A stretch of DNA of 55,209 nucleotides from Synechococcus sp. M44_DOE_062 (GTDB taxonomy: Bacteria; Cyanobacteriota; Cyanobacteriia; Thermostichales; Thermostichaceae): assembly GCA_015295985.1 (NCBI GenBank), contig DVDX01000052.1, forward strand, positions 1-55,209, in the 5' to 3' direction. The notes beneath the pieces were generated by a model. That model was not told the origin of the DNA. It saw only the letters and a list, made by a program, of their open reading frames with translations, and did no database searches. Position 1 is the stretch's first letter; every line of letters begins with the position of its first letter. This document shows, one piece after another, positions 14,880 to 23,576 of this stretch. The position numbers and the translations under genes are program-made.

Positions 14880-17800
14880 GTGATCCCGGTTCGCCTAACC
14901 TTGCACAATTTTCTCTGTTACGCTCATGCCGTTTTGGATCTGCGTGGGATCCATACCGCCTGTATTTGTGGCCCCAATGGGGCGGGCAAGTCTGCCCTGC
15001 TCGATGCTCTCACTTGGGGCCTTTGGGGACAAAGCCGGGCCAGCAACGACAGCGATCTCATCCGCAAAGGGGCCAGTGAAACTTGGGTAGAGGTGATCTA
15101 CCGCTCGCGGGGACAAACCTACCGCATCCTGCGCAGCCGTCATCTATCGGGCGAGGGATCCCTGGAGTGGCAGATTCAAACCGGAGAAACCGAGGGCCAA
15201 CCTCGCTGGCGTAGCCTAACCCGCCGCGGCATGCGCGCTACCCAACAGGCCATTCAAAGTCAGCTCAGCCTTAACTACGAGACCTTTATTCACTCTGCCT
15301 ATCTGCGACAAGGACAAGCAGATGCCTTCACCCTAAAGCGCCCCGGCGAGCGCAAGCAAATTTTGGCCGACATGCTCAAGCTGGGACAGTACGATCTGCT
15401 GGCCGAGCGCTGTCGGGAACGGGCACGCGGTGCCAAGCTCAAAGCTGATCTGCTCCAAGAGCGCTTGCAGCAGCTCAACCAACAGCAGGCCCCCGTTGGC
15501 CAAATCCAAGCCGAACTGGAGCAACTTCAACAACGGCAAACCCATCTGCAGCAACTCTTAGCCCAGGAACAGCAGGAATTGCAAGCCCTAGAGCGCCTCT
15601 ACGAACATCGCCGCACCCTGCAGGAACGCCATCAACACCTCACCCAACACTTACAGAAGCTCAGCGCCAATCTCCAGCACACCGAGCAACAGTGGCGCGC
15701 CCAGCGACAGCACCTGCTCCAGTTGGAAGAGCTGATTGCCCAGAGTGAGGAGATCCTGGCAGGCTACGAACGCTACCAAGCCCTGATGGCCCAAGATCGC
15801 CATCTCCACCACCTCTTCGAGCAACAGCAACATCTGCTTCAAGAACGCCAAAAGCTGCAGGCCCAGCTAGCGGAGCAGCAACAGCAGCAACTGCGCAAGA
15901 TGCAACGGCTGCAACAGGAGTTGGCCACCTGCCAAGCCCAGGCCCAAGCCGATGCCCAGTTGCTGGCAGAACAGGAGCGCATCGAAATCGGCCTGCGCCA
16001 CTACCAGCAAGCTCAAGAGCGTCTCCAGGCCCTGAACCAAGCCCAAGCTCAAGCCGCCGCCCTTCTCCAGCAGCAACAGCATTGGCAAGAGCAAATCCGC
16101 CGTGAGCGGGAACGCCTGCAAGCCCGCGCTCAGCTTCTCAGCCAGCAACTGCAAAGCCAGGAAGCCCTGTCCCAACAGCAGCAGCAACTGGAGCAGAAAA
16201 TTGCTGAAGGAGAGGCCGCCTTGGCAGAGCTGGAGCGACGGCGTCTCTACCAGCAGCGGGTGCTGGAAAAAGTCCAAGAACGACGGCTATTCGTGCAAAA
16301 GCTCCAGGAACGGCAGCGGGTTCTCCAGCAACAGTGGCAGCAGGAAGAAGAACGCTGCCGCCTGTTGGCGACCACCTGGGAGGAAGGTCAAGAGGCGTTT
16401 TCCGCTCAAAGTGCTCCGCGCGGCGAACGAGATCAGGGCACTCCCCCTTTGGCCAGAGTGACGGCCCTTGTCGAGGAGGCAGCAGGACAAGAGGAGGGAT
16501 CCCCGGTCCCATTTTCCGCCGGTCAACCTGCCGAGTCATCCCCCGCAATGCCAACCCCAGAGCCGCAGGGATCCGGCTCTATGGCTCCGCAACGCCGTCG
16601 CAACTGGACTTGCCCCCTCTGCACCCGTCCCCTCAGCCCGCGTCTGCGGGATGTGGTGCTGAAAAAACACCGCGAGCGTCAAGAGGAAATTGCCGGCGAA
16701 CTGTTTGTTATCCGCGAACAACTGGCGGTGGCCGACCGGGAGATTGAACTCTTGCAAGAAGAATACCGCCGTCTCAACCAAGAACTGGCCACCTGGGATG
16801 AGCGCCTACACCTTCAAGGGCGATTGCAACAGCAGTGGGAAGCCGAGCAGGAACGCCGTCGGCAAATCCAGCTCTGGCAAGCAGAAGCGGCAGAGTTAAG
16901 GCAAATCCTCGACAGGGAAGCCTACGCCCAAGAAGCTCGGCAACAGCTCCAGCAAATCCAGCAGGCCCTACAACAATTGGGCTATGACGAGCGCGAGCAC
17001 GCCCTACAACGGGGAGAACTGGAGCGCTGGCGCTGGGCCCTGGGCCGCTCTCAGGAACTCCGCAAGGCCCAAGAGCGCCGCTCTCACCTCTGCGAGCAAA
17101 TCGCATCCCTACAGGCGCAACTGGAAACCCTGCAACAGGCGGTATCCAAGGACTCCGGCCCGCTAGCGCGATCGGATTCTCACCTGGCGGAGCGGTTGGC
17201 CCAGAAAGCGCTACGCGCCGCTCGCGCGAACGAACAGGCGCTGAACCACCTTGGCTACGATGGATCCCTACACCAGCAGGTGAAGGCTGAACTGGCCCAA
17301 GCGCAACTCTGGCCAGCCCGCCTGCAAGCCCTACAGGTGGCCCGCCAGGAACTGCCGGAGGCAGCAGCCCGCACCCAGGCCCTATCCCAACGGCTGCAGG
17401 AAAGCCGCCAGCACTTGGCCCAAGCCACCCAAGAGCTGGAACAGCTTCACCGACAACTGGCCGAGCAACCCAGCGTTTCCTCAGCCCGCCTAGAAGAGAT
17501 CCGCCAAACCCTGCAGGAGCACCGCCGGCAACTGGATGAGGTGCTGTCTCAGATAGGGGCCGCCCAGCAACGGCTACAACAGGCGGTTCAACAGCAGGCG
17601 GAACAAGCCGAGCTGGAACAGCAACTGCAGCAGGCCCGCCGCCAGCAGCAGGTGTACCAAGAGCTGGCCAATGCCTATGGTCGCAACGGCATCCCCGCCC
17701 TGATTGTCGAAAATGTCCTGCCGGAGCTGGAAGCCCAGGCCAACCAGATCTTGGCCCGCCTCACCCAACACCGCCTGCACCTGCAATTTGTAACCCAGCG

Positions 17801-18224
17801 CTCCGGGCGACGCTATTGCCCCCCAACGCCGACGCGAGCGGCCAAGCTGTTCTCGCTACGCGATGCTTCCGCCCCTGTTTGCGATACCCTCGACATTCTC
17901 ATCGCCGATCCCCACGGCACCCGCCCCTACGAGACCTACTCGGGTGGAGAGGCCTTCCGCATCAACTTCGCCATTCGCCTGGCCCTGTCCCGCCTGCTTA
18001 CCCAGCGCTCGGGATCTGACCTGCAAACCTTAATCATCGACGAGGGGTTTGGATCCCAGGACGCCACCGGGCGCACCCAACTGCTGGCCGCCATCAACGC
18101 CATCGCCCCGGACTTTGCCTGCATCTTGGTGATTACCCACATCCCCAGCCTGCAGGATGCCTTCCCCCACCGCATTGAGGTGCAACCCTCCCCCCAGGGA
18201 TCCCGCCTTCACATTCGCGGTTAG
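14880..18224 (+). CDS. sbcC: DNA repair ATPase/nuclease subunit SbcC (Rad50-like)
   Basis: SbcC is the SMC-like ATPase that, with the SbcD nuclease, cuts hairpins and blocked DNA ends. From GTG 14880 it has 1114 residues. The Walker A CGPNGAGKSAL lies near 37, followed by a very Gln-rich coiled coil and a zinc hook CPLC near 577. A second coiled coil then leads to the YSGGEAFRINFAIRLALS signature and Walker B LIIDEGFGSQD. The frame is open further upstream but only through recJ, and homology starts at IPVRLTLHNF. A Pro/Ser/Gly-rich segment just before the hook and an Arg/Ala-rich one near 760 (a dispersed repeat) look inserted. No sbcD is nearby. Confidence 0.9.
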   Translation: MIPVRLTLHNFLCYAHAVLDLRGIHTACICGPNGAGKSALLDALTWGLWGQSRASNDSDLIRKGASETWVEVIYRSRGQTYRILRSRHLSGEGSLEWQIQTGETEGQPRWRSLTRRGMRATQQAIQSQLSLNYETFIHSAYLRQGQADAFTLKRPGERKQILADMLKLGQYDLLAERCRERARGAKLKADLLQERLQQLNQQQAPVGQIQAELEQLQQRQTHLQQLLAQEQQELQALERLYEHRRTLQERHQHLTQHLQKLSANLQHTEQQWRAQRQHLLQLEELIAQSEEILAGYERYQALMAQDRHLHHLFEQQQHLLQERQKLQAQLAEQQQQQLRKMQRLQQELATCQAQAQADAQLLAEQERIEIGLRHYQQAQERLQALNQAQAQAAALLQQQQHWQEQIRRERERLQARAQLLSQQLQSQEALSQQQQQLEQKIAEGEAALAELERRRLYQQRVLEKVQERRLFVQKLQERQRVLQQQWQQEEERCRLLATTWEEGQEAFSAQSAPRGERDQGTPPLARVTALVEEAAGQEEGSPVPFSAGQPAESSPAMPTPEPQGSGSMAPQRRRNWTCPLCTRPLSPRLRDVVLKKHRERQEEIAGELFVIREQLAVADREIELLQEEYRRLNQELATWDERLHLQGRLQQQWEAEQERRRQIQLWQAEAAELRQILDREAYAQEARQQLQQIQQALQQLGYDEREHALQRGELERWRWALGRSQELRKAQERRSHLCEQIASLQAQLETLQQAVSKDSGPLARSDSHLAERLAQKALRAARANEQALNHLGYDGSLHQQVKAELAQAQLWPARLQALQVARQELPEAAARTQALSQRLQESRQHLAQATQELEQLHRQLAEQPSVSSARLEEIRQTLQEHRRQLDEVLSQIGAAQQRLQQAVQQQAEQAELEQQLQQARRQQQVYQELANAYGRNGIPALIVENVLPELEAQANQILARLTQHRLHLQFVTQRSGRRYCPPTPTRAAKLFSLRDASAPVCDTLDILIADPHGTRPYETYSGGEAFRINFAIRLALSRLLTQRSGSDLQTLIIDEGFGSQDATGRTQLLAAINAIAPDFACILVITHIPSLQDAFPHRIEVQPSPQGSRLHIRG
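17146..17171 (+). repeat. Dispersed GGACTCCG repeat inside sbcC
   Basis: CCAAGGACTCCGGCCCGCT followed by AGCGCGA encodes SKDSGPLAR within the coiled coil. A second GCGCTACGCGCCGCTCGCGC patch follows at about 17209. Confidence 0.55.
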
Positions 18225-18628
18225 CTGGGCCGGTCGGATGGGATCCCGCCACGATTCTGCAGCCACTGCTGCAATAGGGGCACCAGCGTCTCGCTCAGTT
18301 GATTCCACTGGTCGGGCTTCTGGGCAGTGGTCAGTAGCTCCACCCGTTCCCCCCGAATCACCAGAAAGCCAATCGGCTCGATGCGCACCCCGCCCCCCGC
18401 TCCCCCGAACAGGCTGGCCGGATCCCCACCGTTGCCGCGAAAGCCAGAAGCGGTTTTGCCGAAGTTACCCCCTCCCCCACCCAAGCCAAAATGCAGGGAC
18501 ATGTAGGGGACGATGATCGTCTCGCCAATGGTAATCGGCTGGCCAAAGGTTTGCCCTGTCTCCGCCAAAACCTTCAGCTTGCTCAGCACCGCTTCCAGTA
18601 CAGCTTCCACGTTGAAGTCGGATCCCAT
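18221..18628 (-). CDS. GerW/YtfJ-family protein
   Basis: This 135-residue protein belongs to the family first named for Bacillus sporulation protein YtfJ/GerW, which is common in non-sporulating bacteria and has no known reaction. It shows GQPITIGETIIVPYMSLHFGLGGGGG, a Gly-rich central loop, and a strand IEPIGFLVIRGERVELL, all typical. ATG 18628 is chosen; an in-frame TTG at 18661 would add 11 residues. Its stop overlaps the convergent sbcC stop by four bases. Confidence 0.75.
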   Translation of the reverse strand: MGSDFNVEAVLEAVLSKLKVLAETGQTFGQPITIGETIIVPYMSLHFGLGGGGGNFGKTASGFRGNGGDPASLFGGAGGGVRIEPIGFLVIRGERVELLTTAQKPDQWNQLSETLVPLLQQWLQNRGGIPSDRPS

Positions 18629-18730
18629 CTTGGTTGACTCGCCCACTAGACCCTTGGGCAAATGGCGCGCAGCACCTCCCTGGGCTACTGCAGCCGCTCC
18701 AAGAGAGGAAGCCCAAGAAACTTCTCTAAC

Positions 18731-18997
18731 CTAATCTTCGTCCGGCGAACCGGAATAAAGATCTTCCAAACGGCTGCGGGCTTCTTCCAAGCTGGCCGAG
18801 CGAATCACCAGCAGAGGCTCTTCAGTGAGGTTGCCATCTTCATCCAGCAGCTCTGGGTGAGGGATCCGCTTGCGGGCACGACGGGGAGAGGCCTTGCGCT
18901 CTTCCACGCCCAACGTGATGACATTGGCAACCAAGTTACGCAGGGCCAAAAAGGCAATGGCCACAAAAGCGATGAGGTAGAGAATCTGCAGCATCAC
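18731..18997 (-). CDS. DUF2973 protein (small membrane protein)
   Basis: The 88-residue protein has one N-terminal membrane segment (MLQILYLIAFVAIAFLALRNLV) and a charged cytoplasmic tail with PHPELLDEDGNLTEEPLLVIR. It fits the cyanobacteria-specific DUF2973 family, whose function is unknown. Its ATG overlaps the stop of the upstream DUF2605 gene by four bases, so the two are translationally coupled. The same pairing recurs in other cyanobacteria, suggesting a joint role. Confidence 0.75.
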   Translation of the reverse strand: MMLQILYLIAFVAIAFLALRNLVANVITLGVEERKASPRRARKRIPHPELLDEDGNLTEEPLLVIRSASLEEARSRLEDLYSGSPDED

Positions 18998-19305
18998 AGG
19001 TCAGAGGAGGGGTGAATCTGGCGAAATTGACGGCCCAATTCGGCACATTTCATCAGCAGGCGATGCCATTTTGCCATCAGCCCAGGGTCGATGCCAACCT
19101 CTTGATCAGACGCCTGATAAAGCGTTTCGGCCACCTGTAGCTCCGCTTGGGCCGCCAAAACCTGTTCCAGCAAGGACTGCTGCTCTTCTGGGCTGATCAA
19201 TTCCAAGGTTTCTTCCTGCAAAAAGCGGCGAGAACGCTCAAACCAGTAGCGGTAGTCCTCCAGCAGCGGCCCCAGAATCTCCCGCAACAGCTCGGCTTTG
19301 CTCAT
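18994..19305 (-). CDS. DUF2605 protein
   Basis: This is a soluble, mostly helical protein of 103 residues starting MSKAELLREILGPLLEDYRYWFERS, the family signature. Its function is unknown. ATG 19305 is preceded by GAGGAGG. A much longer in-frame extension exists but runs into the cobN-like gene and is rejected. It forms a two-gene operon with the DUF2973 gene through an ATGA overlap. Confidence 0.75.
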   Translation of the reverse strand: MSKAELLREILGPLLEDYRYWFERSRRFLQEETLELISPEEQQSLLEQVLAAQAELQVAETLYQASDQEVGIDPGLMAKWHRLLMKCAELGRQFRQIHPSSDL

Positions 19306-19355
19306 GGCCTGGGATCCCTCCTCAACTGGTTTGGATGAGAAAAGCTTAGCAGAAC

Positions 19356-20888
19356 TTAACCTTCTTTCGCCACGGGAGGGCGGGATTCCAGGTAGGCTTC
19401 CATCTCCAGCATCAGGGCTTCGATCTGGGGCAGCAGCTCTGGGGCCTGCTCTTGCCAGTAGCCCCGCTGGTGGGCTTCCAGCAGCCGCTCGCTCATGTCC
19501 CGCAGCGCCCAGGGGTTGTGGGATCGCAGGAACTCCTGGACTTGGGGATCCAATAGGTAGGCGCGGGCCAGCCCGGCGTACATAAAATCCGGCACAGCGT
19601 GGGTGGTGACATCGTAGGCGAAGAGATAGTCCAGGGTGGCGGCCATCTCGAAGGCGCCTTTGTAGCCGTGGCGCCTGACGCCGGCGATCCACTTGGGGTT
19701 GATCACGCGGGAGCGATAGACCCGGTCGATTTCTTCTGCCAAGGTGCGGATTTTGGGGTTGTGGGGGCGGGCGTGATCCCCAAAGTAGATTTGGGGGTTG
19801 CGGCCCTGGAGGGTGCGCACTGCAGCCACCATCCCCCCTTGAAATTGGTAGTAGTCATCCGAGTCCAGGAGATCGTGTTCGCGGTTGTCTTGGTTGTGGA
19901 GCACAATTTGCAGGTGGGCCAACTGCCGCCGCAGGGCTTCGGGGGCGGGTTGTCCTTCAGCCTCAGCTCGGTAGGCGTAGCTGCTCCAGTTGAGGTAAGC
20001 ACGGGCCAGATCCGCCTCGGTTTCCCAGTTTTGCGCCTCGATCAGCCCCTGGAGGCCGGCCCCATAGGCCCCCGGCTTGGAGCCGAAGATGCGCAGCCGC
20101 GCCCGCTCTGCCGCTGCTTGTGGTGGGATCCCCTGCTGTTGCCAGTAGTCGGTATCGGCCAACACCTGAGCTCGCAAAGGGTTATCGGCTTCCGGCTCTT
20201 CCAGATCGGCCACGGCCTGCACGGCTCGGTCAAATAGGGCGATCAGATTGGGAAAGGCATCGCGGAAGAAGCCGGAAATGCGCAAGGTTACATCCACCCG
20301 GGGACGCCCCAAAACGGCCACAGGCAGAATCTCGATATCCACCACCCGTCCCCCATCCCAGCGGGGTTTCACCCCCAGCAGGGCCAGAGCCTCGGCCCAA
20401 TCGTCGCCGCCGGTGCGCAGGGTGGAGGTTCCCCAAACGGATAGGCCCAAACAACGGGGGTACTCCCCCTGCTCTTGCACGTAGCGCTCCACCACCCGCT
20501 CTGCTGCCCGCGAGCCAATTTGCCAGGCCGTTGGGGTGGGAATGGCGCGGATATCCACCGAGTAGAAGTTGCGCCCTGTGGGCAACACATCCACCCGACC
20601 TCGGGTGGGGGCGCCGGAAGCGCCGCTGGGCACGTAGCCGCCGTTTAGCCCCTGCAGCAGGTGATCCAGCTCCTGGGGGGTTTGCTGCAGGCGAGGGAGC
20701 AGATCCGTCTCGATCCAATGCAGCACCTGCCTGGCTGTCGGCCCCGGTGGCGGATTGTAAGGGATCCCTTGCAAACGCTGGGCAATCCACAGGCGGGCTT
20801 GCGCCTCCAGGGCGGCCACCCCATCTCCGATGTGGCGAAAGCGCTCCCCCCTGGGGCCTTGGGTCGGGTCTTGAGACTGGGAAAGCAT
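19356..20888 (-). CDS. cobN: CobN/BchH-family chelatase, C-terminal portion only
   Basis: The 510 residues match the C-terminal part of CobN, the large ATP-dependent cobalt/magnesium chelatase subunit. Recognisable blocks are GLNGGYVPSGASGAPTRGR, PTGRNFYSVDIRAIPTPTAW, SVWGTSTLRTGGDDWAEALALLG, LRISGFFRDAFPN, and near the end YDVTTHAVPDFMYAGLARAYL and HNPWALRDMSERLLEA. A full CobN has roughly 1,200-1,300 residues, so the N-terminal half is missing. The frame is intact and starts one base after the transaldolase stop (TGAGATG), with GAGGTG just before it. It may be a gene relic kept open, or a split chelatase whose other half lies elsewhere. Confidence 0.75.
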   Translation of the reverse strand: MLSQSQDPTQGPRGERFRHIGDGVAALEAQARLWIAQRLQGIPYNPPPGPTARQVLHWIETDLLPRLQQTPQELDHLLQGLNGGYVPSGASGAPTRGRVDVLPTGRNFYSVDIRAIPTPTAWQIGSRAAERVVERYVQEQGEYPRCLGLSVWGTSTLRTGGDDWAEALALLGVKPRWDGGRVVDIEILPVAVLGRPRVDVTLRISGFFRDAFPNLIALFDRAVQAVADLEEPEADNPLRAQVLADTDYWQQQGIPPQAAAERARLRIFGSKPGAYGAGLQGLIEAQNWETEADLARAYLNWSSYAYRAEAEGQPAPEALRRQLAHLQIVLHNQDNREHDLLDSDDYYQFQGGMVAAVRTLQGRNPQIYFGDHARPHNPKIRTLAEEIDRVYRSRVINPKWIAGVRRHGYKGAFEMAATLDYLFAYDVTTHAVPDFMYAGLARAYLLDPQVQEFLRSHNPWALRDMSERLLEAHQRGYWQEQAPELLPQIEALMLEMEAYLESRPPVAKEG

Positions 20889-20889
20889 C

Positions 20890-22065
20890 TCACCTCAAGT
20901 AAACGGCTGCCCCCAGCCCCACCAGCATTTCTTCCGGGGTGATCTTGCCATCCTGGTTGGCATCGAGGGCATCGAAGACGCGATCCGCCCCCATCCACTC
21001 CTCGCGGGTAATGTAGCCATCCCCATCCAGGTCGTAGACGCGAAACACGTCTTGGGCGGCATGGGTAATCACCACCTTGTTGCCCTCCAGCTTGTGTAGC
21101 CGCTCGGTGAGCAGGTTTTCCAACACCACCAACGCTTTCGAAAAGCCCTGGATCCCTTCTTCCAGCTTTTCTGAGGCCATGCGGTTTTCGCGGTGCATCT
21201 GGTCGAAGGTGGCTTTGTCCATCACCAGGCGGGGGATATCCATCTGCTTGGCTTTTTCCGGATCCAACTTGCGCTCCAGGTAACCCTCGGTGTTTTGCAG
21301 CTCCGCCAGCAGTGCCGGTGAGATGGTGAGAAGATCGCAGCCGGCCAACTCGATGATTTCCCCAATGTTGCGGAAGCTGGCCCCCATCACCTCTGTTGGA
21401 AAATCGTATTTGCGGAAGTAATTGTAAATCTGGGTCACCGACTGCACCCCCGGATCTTCGGCAGGAGGGTAGCTCTCCCGGCCCGTGTGTTTCTTGTACC
21501 AATCCAGGATGCGGCCCACAAAGGGCGAGATCAGCTTCACCCCCGCTTCGGCGCAGGCAATGGCCTGGTGTAAGCCAAACAGCAGGGTGAGGTTGCAGTG
21601 GATCCCTTCTTTTTCCAGGATCTCGGCAGCTCGGATCCCTTCCCAAGTGGAGGCAATCTTAATCAGCACCCGGTTGGGATCCGCTCCTGCCGCCTTGTAC
21701 AGCTCGATCAGATGACGGGCTTTGGCGACCGTAGCTTCCGTGTCGTAGGAGAGGCGGGCATCCACCTCGGTCGAGACGCGCCCAGGGATAATGGACAAAA
21801 TGCGGACGCCGAAGGCCACCGCCAATTGATCGATGGCATGGGCCACCACAGCTTTCGGCTCAGCCTTGGATCCCACCTCTTGGCGAGCTTTGAGCAAGGT
21901 CTCATCGACAATGCCCTGATACTGAGGCATTTGGGCTGCAGCCGTGATCAATGAGGGGTTGGTGGTGGCATCTTGAGGCTTGAAGCTCTCGATGGCATTG
22001 ATGTCACCCGTATCAGCGACCACGACAGTCATCTGTCGCAATTGCTCCAGCAAGCTCTTGCTCAT
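20890..22065 (-). CDS. tal: Transaldolase with C-terminal EF-hand pair
   Basis: Transaldolase moves a dihydroxyacetone unit between sugar phosphates in the oxidative and non-oxidative pentose phosphate pathways. The 391-residue protein has the TalB-type barrel (DATTNPSLI at about 33; [19 protein letters not shown] with the Schiff-base lysine; [19 protein letters not shown]). Two calcium loops follow at the C-terminus, [12 protein letters not shown] and [12 protein letters not shown]. This length and fusion are usual in cyanobacteria. Calcium control is suggested but not shown. The cobN fragment follows directly. Confidence 0.93.
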   Translation of the reverse strand: MSKSLLEQLRQMTVVVADTGDINAIESFKPQDATTNPSLITAAAQMPQYQGIVDETLLKARQEVGSKAEPKAVVAHAIDQLAVAFGVRILSIIPGRVSTEVDARLSYDTEATVAKARHLIELYKAAGADPNRVLIKIASTWEGIRAAEILEKEGIHCNLTLLFGLHQAIACAEAGVKLISPFVGRILDWYKKHTGRESYPPAEDPGVQSVTQIYNYFRKYDFPTEVMGASFRNIGEIIELAGCDLLTISPALLAELQNTEGYLERKLDPEKAKQMDIPRLVMDKATFDQMHRENRMASEKLEEGIQGFSKALVVLENLLTERLHKLEGNKVVITHAAQDVFRVYDLDGDGYITREEWMGADRVFDALDANQDGKITPEEMLVGLGAAVYLR

Positions 22066-22171
22066 GTTCGGCTCCTTGAGATTGCGCTACGCGCCGCTTC
22101 TGCGACCTAGTTTCAGTGTTACCCATCCAACTTAGGGATCCCGGTAGACATGAGATTGTCTTAATTCTCTG

Positions 22172-22325
22172 CCGCTCACCCCCACGTGTGTGGGGACAAC
22201 ACGAGTTCCACGGGGGGCTCCTGCCTTCCTGGGCGGTTCACCCCCACGTGTGTGGGGACAACGCTTGTTTTTTTGGCGCTCCTGGGCTGCAGCCTTCGGT
22301 TCACCCCCACGTGTGTGGGGACAAC
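22172..22325 (-). CRISPR. Short type I-E CRISPR array, three repeats and two spacers
   Basis: The 29-bp repeats lie at 22172-22200, 22234-22262 and 22297-22325, with spacers of 33 (22201-22233) and 34 bases (22263-22296). Read on the minus strand, each repeat begins GTTGTCCCCACACACG and ends GGGGGTGAACCG. This is the GTnnTCCCC...GGGG...CCG plan of type I-E repeats, with a CCCCAC/GTGGGG hairpin for Cas6e. The repeat at 22172 is altered in its last bases, as expected for the leader-distal end. Transcription is therefore leftward, the same as the cas genes, and new spacers would enter beside cas2. Confidence 0.93.
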
Positions 22326-22344
22326 ACTTCCAGTTTTGCCGATT
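22326..22344 (-). promoter_or_regulatory. Very short leader between cas2 and the array
   Basis: Only 19 bases separate the cas2 stop from the first repeat (minus-strand sequence AATCGGCAAAACTGGAAGT). Any leader or promoter must lie inside the cas2 coding sequence, or the array is read through from the cas operon. Confidence 0.4.
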
Positions 22345-22617
22345 TTAGTAGGTTTTGACCAGCAGCACCCCTTCTATGTCTACTAACTGCCGCGAGGGAT
22401 CCCCGATGCTTCTAGCCCAGAATCCCTGCTCCGAGTTGGTGGAGTAGATCATCAGCGCCGAGCCATTGCCAATTTTGCTGCTCACCCGTGCCCATAGTTC
22501 TTCTCGAACCAGGGCTGAGACTCGGCCAACAAACACCCCTGCTTTTACTTCGAACAGCCAGCGGCTTAGATCACCCCTTAAGCTGGCTGGGACGCTTTCC
22601 AAAATAAAAACCACCAT
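22345..22617 (-). CDS. cas2: CRISPR-associated protein Cas2, type I-E
   Basis: Cas2e bridges two Cas1 dimers in the spacer-integration complex. The 90-residue product has the I-E hallmark opening VVFILESVPASLRGDLSRWLFEVKAGVFVGRVSA and a long helix VREELWARV, and ends GVLLVKTY. Length is normal for the short I-E variant. Its ATG overlaps the cas1 stop by one base (TGATG), so translation is coupled. The array begins 20 bases further on. Confidence 0.92.
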   Translation of the reverse strand: MVVFILESVPASLRGDLSRWLFEVKAGVFVGRVSALVREELWARVSSKIGNGSALMIYSTNSEQGFWARSIGDPSRQLVDIEGVLLVKTY

Positions 22618-23564
22618 CAGACCGACGTTTCCTCATCTAACTCTTCTCCGTAGCTCACTCCCCCCTCAACAGATCCTTTCTTGTCATCCCAAAGGGATCC
22701 CACAAGATCAGCCTCGTCCTTGGTATTTCTAAACCCTAGAATTGCATCAACATCATCTACAATTCTTTGCATTAATCGATGTTCTGCAAACTTCTCCCGA
22801 CACAGTTGCCTGGTTCTCGACTCAAGATTTGAGTGTGCTTCGGATGCAGCCTTAAAAGCAGCGGGGATTGTGATCTCTGTTTTGTAGAGATCCGCAACAT
22901 CATACACAAAAGACAAGGGCTTGCCTATGTGAATAAACCCCAGCGCGGTTGAGTAGCCCACAGCGTTTAAGGCCGATTGGCAAACAGAGTATAGACAGGC
23001 ATTAGCAGCAGAAAGAGCCCTGTTAACCGGGTCGGAGTGCTCCCATTTTTTGAGTTTGTAGTCTCGGCCTCTCCATTTCACCCCCATTTCTTTACTTAAT
23101 CGGTTGTAAACCGTTCGCACTCGCACCCCTTCTAGGCCGCGGATCTGCTCAAGAGTCAATCCATCCCTTAGAGGTTCGGTAAATCGAAACGCATACATAC
23201 GCCGAACCACTCCCAGGTGCTGAGCTGGATCTGCCCATAACTTGGCCTGGTGGTAGAGCCTTTCTACACTACTGGAAGGATGGGATCCACTGGCATAAAA
23301 GCGCAGCCCATCTTCGCCAACCCACTGAACTGAACATAGGCCATCTGCCAAGTTCTTGATGGCGGCATGAGTAATTACAGCTCCGGGGCCTAGCATCAGG
23401 GTCGTCAAACTAGCGCAAGGGATCACATACCTCCCATCCTCCTGTAAGACAGCAACAGCCCTGGCATCCTGTTCAATACGGCATCGTTCTACATAGACAT
23501 AGCTAATGCTGTCCCGAACTTTTGGAATAGATCGTAGATTTGTTGTAACCGGCTTGTTCTCCAT
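22617..23564 (-). CDS. cas1: CRISPR-associated integrase Cas1, type I-E
   Basis: Cas1 is the metal-dependent integrase of spacer acquisition. In this 315-residue protein the catalytic ligands align as Glu145 (RGLEGVRVR), His212 (GFIHIGKPLSFVYD) and Asp225 (with Asp222 nearby), matching E141/H208/D221 of the E. coli enzyme. The C-terminal tail is acidic (KGSVEGGVSYGEELDEETSV). The gene lies between cas6e, 12 bp upstream, and cas2, which it overlaps. Confidence 0.94.
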   Translation of the reverse strand: MENKPVTTNLRSIPKVRDSISYVYVERCRIEQDARAVAVLQEDGRYVIPCASLTTLMLGPGAVITHAAIKNLADGLCSVQWVGEDGLRFYASGSHPSSSVERLYHQAKLWADPAQHLGVVRRMYAFRFTEPLRDGLTLEQIRGLEGVRVRTVYNRLSKEMGVKWRGRDYKLKKWEHSDPVNRALSAANACLYSVCQSALNAVGYSTALGFIHIGKPLSFVYDVADLYKTEITIPAAFKAASEAHSNLESRTRQLCREKFAEHRLMQRIVDDVDAILGFRNTKDEADLVGSLWDDKKGSVEGGVSYGEELDEETSV

Positions 23565-23576
23565 AGAGGTTCTCTT

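Noticed and set aside
20645-21646. Frame of about 330 codons across the tal-cobN junction
   Set aside because: It runs through two well-supported genes in another frame; I checked whether it could be the missing CobN N-terminus, and it is not CobN-like.
22172-22325. Plus-strand orientation of the CRISPR array
   Set aside because: Repeats end in ...GAACCG and the degenerate repeat is distal only when read on the minus strand, as in other type I-E arrays.
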